The notes beneath the pieces were generated by a model that saw only the letters and a list, made by a program, of their open reading frames with translations, did not search any database and was not told the origin of the DNA. This document shows positions 41,270 to 41,511 of a stretch of 41,511 bases of DNA, piece by piece. Both the position numbers and the translations under genes were made by a program. The stretch is taken from contig VERE01000027.1 of the NCBI GenBank assembly GCA_018882835.1, positions 1-41,511 of the forward strand, given 5' to 3'. The first letter of the stretch is position 1; every line of letters starts with the position of its first letter. This DNA is from Limnohabitans sp. Lineage in GTDB: Bacteria; Pseudomonadota; Gammaproteobacteria; Burkholderiales; Burkholderiaceae_C.

Positions 41270-41511
41270 TCATGGAATCTGCAAAAGCGCCTTCATTTTG
41301 GCCCTGACATGCAGCATGACTTCAGCGCTGACCGTGGCCTTCTTCTTGGCGCGTCGGATTTTCCAATCCAGAGATTTCACTTGATCCGACAAGACCGCGC
41401 ACTCGATGCCGTCGACCTCGGTAACTACCTCGAATGGATGCCCTTTGACCTTGGGGGACATCGGGCAGCAGACCATCAAGCCTGTTTTGCCGTTGTAGTT
41501 GGCCGGACTGA
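41270..41511 (-). CDS. MazF/PemK-type endoribonuclease toxin (partial, 5' end off the edge)
   Basis: The C-terminal ~79 residues of a MazF-family mRNA interferase: SPANYNGKTGLMVCCPMSPKVKGHPFEV, then LSDQVKSLDWKIRRAKK. This carries the conserved GLxxxCPxT/S strand and the DQVKSLDW helix start of MazF/PemK. The reading frame is open to the window edge, so the N-terminus, and the antitoxin gene expected upstream, lie beyond 41511. Toxin-antitoxin pairs are common at island borders, here right at the 79-bp repeat. Confidence 0.88.
   Translation of the reverse strand, partial: SPANYNGKTGLMVCCPMSPKVKGHPFEVVTEVDGIECAVLSDQVKSLDWKIRRAKKKATVSAEVMLHVRAKMKALLQIP

Overview
The window looks like a chromosomal stretch of a high-GC betaproteobacterium, probably Burkholderiales/Comamonadaceae. 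This rests on codon use, the gene families and the Liv/acyl-CoA cluster style; there is no rRNA or other taxonomic marker. It reads as an accessory region made of a prophage end, decayed mobile DNA, a large catabolic operon and a small repeat-flanked island.

1-9510: late genes of a siphovirus-like prophage. They are a tail-tip protein J (cut by the left edge), two further tail/fibre proteins, and a tail fibre whose last 11 residues hold seven cysteines. Three tightly linked genes follow: an unknown protein with an Ig-like end, a 2OG-Fe(II)-oxygenase-like protein, and a radical SAM/SPASM enzyme. The lysis cassette comes next (holin, glucosaminidase endolysin, Rz with embedded Rz1). Three clear Rho-independent terminators punctuate this part. 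The Cys-rich fibre next to a SPASM radical SAM enzyme and an oxygenase-like protein suggests a phage that post-translationally modifies its own tail fibre. This is the most novel feature of the window.

9537-14300: a graveyard of mobile DNA. It holds a zinc-ribbon gene cut by an IS3-family element, a segment that looks from memory like the tet(C)-flanking DNA of pSC101/pBR322/pACYC184, and a truncated F ResD-like recombinase lacking its first catalytic Arg. A 209-bp Tn3-type miniature inverted-repeat element, an AT-rich stretch with three 22-bp iterons, and three gene fragments whose order suggests a collapsed class 1 DISARM defence locus follow.

14158-16926: an AlpA-like HTH gene and a TonB-dependent receptor, flanked by 53-bp direct repeats (49/53 identical).

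17324-33650: a divergent AraC-type regulator and a 14-kb, almost gap-free operon. It encodes an SCP-x-type thiolase, two MaoC hot-dog proteins, an SDR, an acyl-CoA dehydrogenase, an alpha-methylacyl-CoA racemase-like CoA-transferase family III protein, a LivGHMKF ABC transporter, a long-chain acyl-CoA synthetase, an enoyl-CoA hydratase-like protein and a degenerate ANL ligase. A nitronate-monooxygenase-like gene converges on it. Together these fit uptake, CoA activation and beta-oxidation of an alpha-methyl-branched or ring-bearing carboxylic acid; the substrate is unknown.

33692-41511: a truncated copy of a metallo-beta-lactamase gene, then a region bounded by 79-bp direct repeats (74/79). 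It carries a TetR gene with two palindromic operators, an extended SDR, the full-length MBL-fold lipoprotein, and a convergent five-gene operon ending in an AraC regulator. A MazF/PemK-type toxin gene runs off the right edge.
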